From contig DJHI01000169.1 in NCBI GenBank assembly GCA_002431715.1, forward strand, positions 4,185 to 9,968: a DNA stretch of 5,784 nt, read 5' to 3'. Both the position numbers and the translations under genes were made by a program. Source of the DNA: Armatimonadetes bacterium UBA5829. GTDB taxonomy: Bacteria; Armatimonadota; UBA5829. The notes beneath the pieces were generated by a model, which worked only from the letters and a program-made list of their open reading frames with translations, ran no database searches and was not told the origin of the DNA. Numbering within the stretch: position 1 is the first letter of the stretch; each line of letters starts with the position of its first letter. Shown here piece after piece: positions 4,902-5,784 of the stretch.

Positions 4902-5509
4902 TTTCCCCTTAGCCTTCGGCTAAAACCTGCTAAGCCAATCGTTAATATAATAATCCCGCAGGGTTCGGGCACTACGGTCCCATCGACACGCACGGCTATT
5001 GGTAGAGACTGCTTGTACCATGTAGTTCCTTGGTCAGCGGAAAGGTAGCTCAGGTAACCAGAATAAGTCGTGCCTATGGCGCCGTAACTATCCGTCGAAT
5101 GCGGCATCACGACAAGCGCGTATCCATTACCACCGGTCAAAAAAATCGGATTATCAGGCTGGAAGTAGTAATATTGCAATATCGGGCCTGTAGGGGCAAC
5201 GGTCCAGTGCGCAATTGCCGATGTCACGACATTTTGCAGCGTCGAGGTCAGATAAATATCAAAACTTGTGTTTTCGTTCATGCGAGAAAGAGCTGTGCCG
5301 AAATTATCGGCATAGCAATCTTGATCTATTACAAAAAGCGTGGCGGCCCATAACAATGTGGTTCCATTGTTTAGAGAATAACCGCTTCCAGGCGAGCCGC
5401 CATCGTAAAGCCATGCATAACAGGGCAGACTTGCCAATACGACACACACGACAATACTTACTGATATGATTACTCTTCGTAACACACCCTTCACCTTGCC
5501 TTTAAGCAT
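4898..5509 (-). CDS. PEP-CTERM sorting-domain secreted protein
   Basis: The 203-residue product begins with a basic N-terminus (KGKVKGVLRR) and a hydrophobic segment at about 13-29, with a probable signal peptidase site after CYA (residue 32). It ends with a short PEP-CTERM signal: VVPEP (179-183), a hydrophobic helix (about 185-196) and a basic tail (RRLRGK). In known systems exosortase recognises this signal and the protein is moved to the envelope or exopolysaccharide matrix. The body (33-178) is rich in Gly, Thr, Ser and Tyr, with no recognised domain; YSGYLSYLSADQGTTWYKQS suggests a beta-sandwich but I assign no function. The residue after PEP is Cys rather than the usual Ser or Ala. The promoter lies so close that the mRNA may start about 5 nt before the ATG; GTG codons at residues 6 and 9 are alternative starts. 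It overlaps the DUF6125-like gene by 4 bp. Confidence 0.8.
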   Translation of the reverse strand: MLKGKVKGVLRRVIISVSIVVCVVLASLPCYAWLYDGGSPGSGYSLNNGTTLLWAATLFVIDQDCYADNFGTALSRMNENTSFDIYLTSTLQNVVTSAIAHWTVAPTGPILQYYYFQPDNPIFLTGGNGYALVVMPHSTDSYGAIGTTYSGYLSYLSADQGTTWYKQSLPIAVRVDGTVVPEPCGIIILTIGLAGFSRRLRGK

Positions 5510-5520
5510 TAACTCTTCGT

Positions 5521-5529
5521 ATTATATCA
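5521..5529 (-). promoter_or_regulatory. Extended -10 promoter for the PEP-CTERM/DUF6125 operon
   Basis: Read on the - strand this is TGATATAAT, a perfect -10 preceded by the TG of an extended -10. A poor -35 (TCGAAT) lies 17 bp upstream. Initiation about 7 nt downstream would be near 5514, only about 5 nt from the annotated ATG. Confidence 0.5.
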
Positions 5530-5616
5530 TGCAAGCAGGGAAATTCGATTGAACATAGAATCTCTGAATTAGTGGGAATTATTCTGTGAGCGCAAAAACG
5601 CGCGGGGAGGATGCAA

Positions 5617-5784
5617 ATGTTCGGTAGACTTTGGCGCTATCTTAAGGCTTTGTTCCTGGGTAAGCTCGATGAACTGGAAAACCCGGAGGTTCTGCTCCAG
5701 GAGGCTGCTCGTGAAATGCGCGAAAACCTTGCAGCAAATCGCCAGCGGGCTGTAACCGCCATCACTCAGAAAAATAACCTAAAA
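5617..5784 (+). CDS. pspA: PspA/IM30 family envelope-stress protein, 5' end only
   Basis: The first 56 codons are present; the gene runs off the window. MFGRLWRYLKALFLGKLDEL followed by ENPEVLLQEAAREMRENL is the standard start of PspA/Vipp1/LiaH proteins. The first 20 residues form the amphipathic membrane-binding helix, then ENPE and a long coiled-coil helix. These ESCRT-III-like proteins polymerise on stressed inner membrane and limit proton leakage; in many bacteria they are induced by envelope stress. GGGGAGG at 5604-5610 lies 6 nt before ATG 5617 and decides the start; an in-frame ATG at 5611 would leave no spacing. The gene is divergent from the PEP-CTERM operon across 107 bp. I found no convincing sigma-70, sigma-54 or GGGAAC-N17-CGTAA promoter for it. 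Confidence 0.92.
   Translation, partial: MFGRLWRYLKALFLGKLDELENPEVLLQEAAREMRENLAANRQRAVTAITQKNNLK

Noticed and set aside
5030..5469. Open + strand frames within the PEP-CTERM gene.
   Set aside because: The - strand frame has a signal peptide, a PEP-CTERM tail, a promoter and coupling to the next gene; the + frames have none of these.
5590..5603. GCGC-AAAAAC-GCGC hairpin just ahead of the pspA ribosome site as a regulatory RNA element.
   Set aside because: A 4-bp stem leaves GGGGAGG free and there is no alternative pairing partner, so no switch is supported.
5574..5603. GGGAAT upstream of pspA as an ECF -35 like those of the sRNAs.
   Set aside because: At 16-18 bp downstream there is no CGTAA or similar -10, so the match to the sRNA promoters fails.

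Overview
The window is bacterial chromosome of moderate GC content. It carries compact housekeeping and envelope genes and one gene-poor stretch (1977-2343). A PEP-CTERM secreted protein, a PspA/IM30 protein, a DUF6125-like protein and strong AGGAGG-type ribosome binding sites suggest an environmental, probably uncultivated, bacterium with an exosortase system. Armatimonadota, Planctomycetota/Verrucomicrobiota-type or Chloroflexi-like lineages are possible, but the sequence does not settle the phylum. Most translated frames look intact. I see no tRNA, rRNA, CRISPR array or insertion sequence.

Layout from left to right. On the + strand are the 3' end of a cyclophilin-like (TM1367-type) gene, a class I SAM-dependent methyltransferase, and a small two-helix membrane protein of the type databases call 'bacteriophage holin'. 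Facing them on the - strand is a membrane-anchored ferritin-like protein with a CxxC pair and a Met/His-rich tail; its promoter lies inside a perfect 7-bp inverted repeat. Next comes the gene-free stretch, then a pyrimidine-nucleoside (thymidine) phosphorylase on the - strand with a good sigma-70-type promoter. Divergent from it is a secreted TPR protein (+). A two-gene - strand operon follows, encoding a PEP-CTERM protein and a DUF6125-like protein with a 4-bp overlap. Divergent from that operon is the start of pspA (+), cut by the window end.

The most interesting part is 2050-2335. It has no convincing ORF on either strand but consists of two diverged tandem copies of one cassette, offset by about 158 bp and pointing along the + strand. 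Each copy has, in the same order, GGGAAC-N17-CGTAA (an ECF-sigma-like bipartite promoter with identical spacing in both), an AT-rich start region, a small 5' hairpin, a 21-nt CU-rich block differing at one position between copies, and a GC-rich hairpin followed by U-containing sequence. The CU-rich block contains the anti-Shine-Dalgarno core; in copy 1, 12 nt are identical to the 3' tail of Bacillus-type 16S rRNA. I interpret the pair as sibling small RNAs of roughly 70-90 nt that could mask ribosome binding sites under ECF-sigma (stress) control. This rests on sequence architecture alone, without expression or homology data.

The genes do not form one pathway. Shared themes are envelope biology (PspA, PEP-CTERM protein, holin-like protein, secreted TPR protein) and possible metal or oxidative-stress handling (ferritin-like protein). 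An envelope- or stress-responsive ECF regulon would fit the predicted sRNA promoters, but that link is inference.
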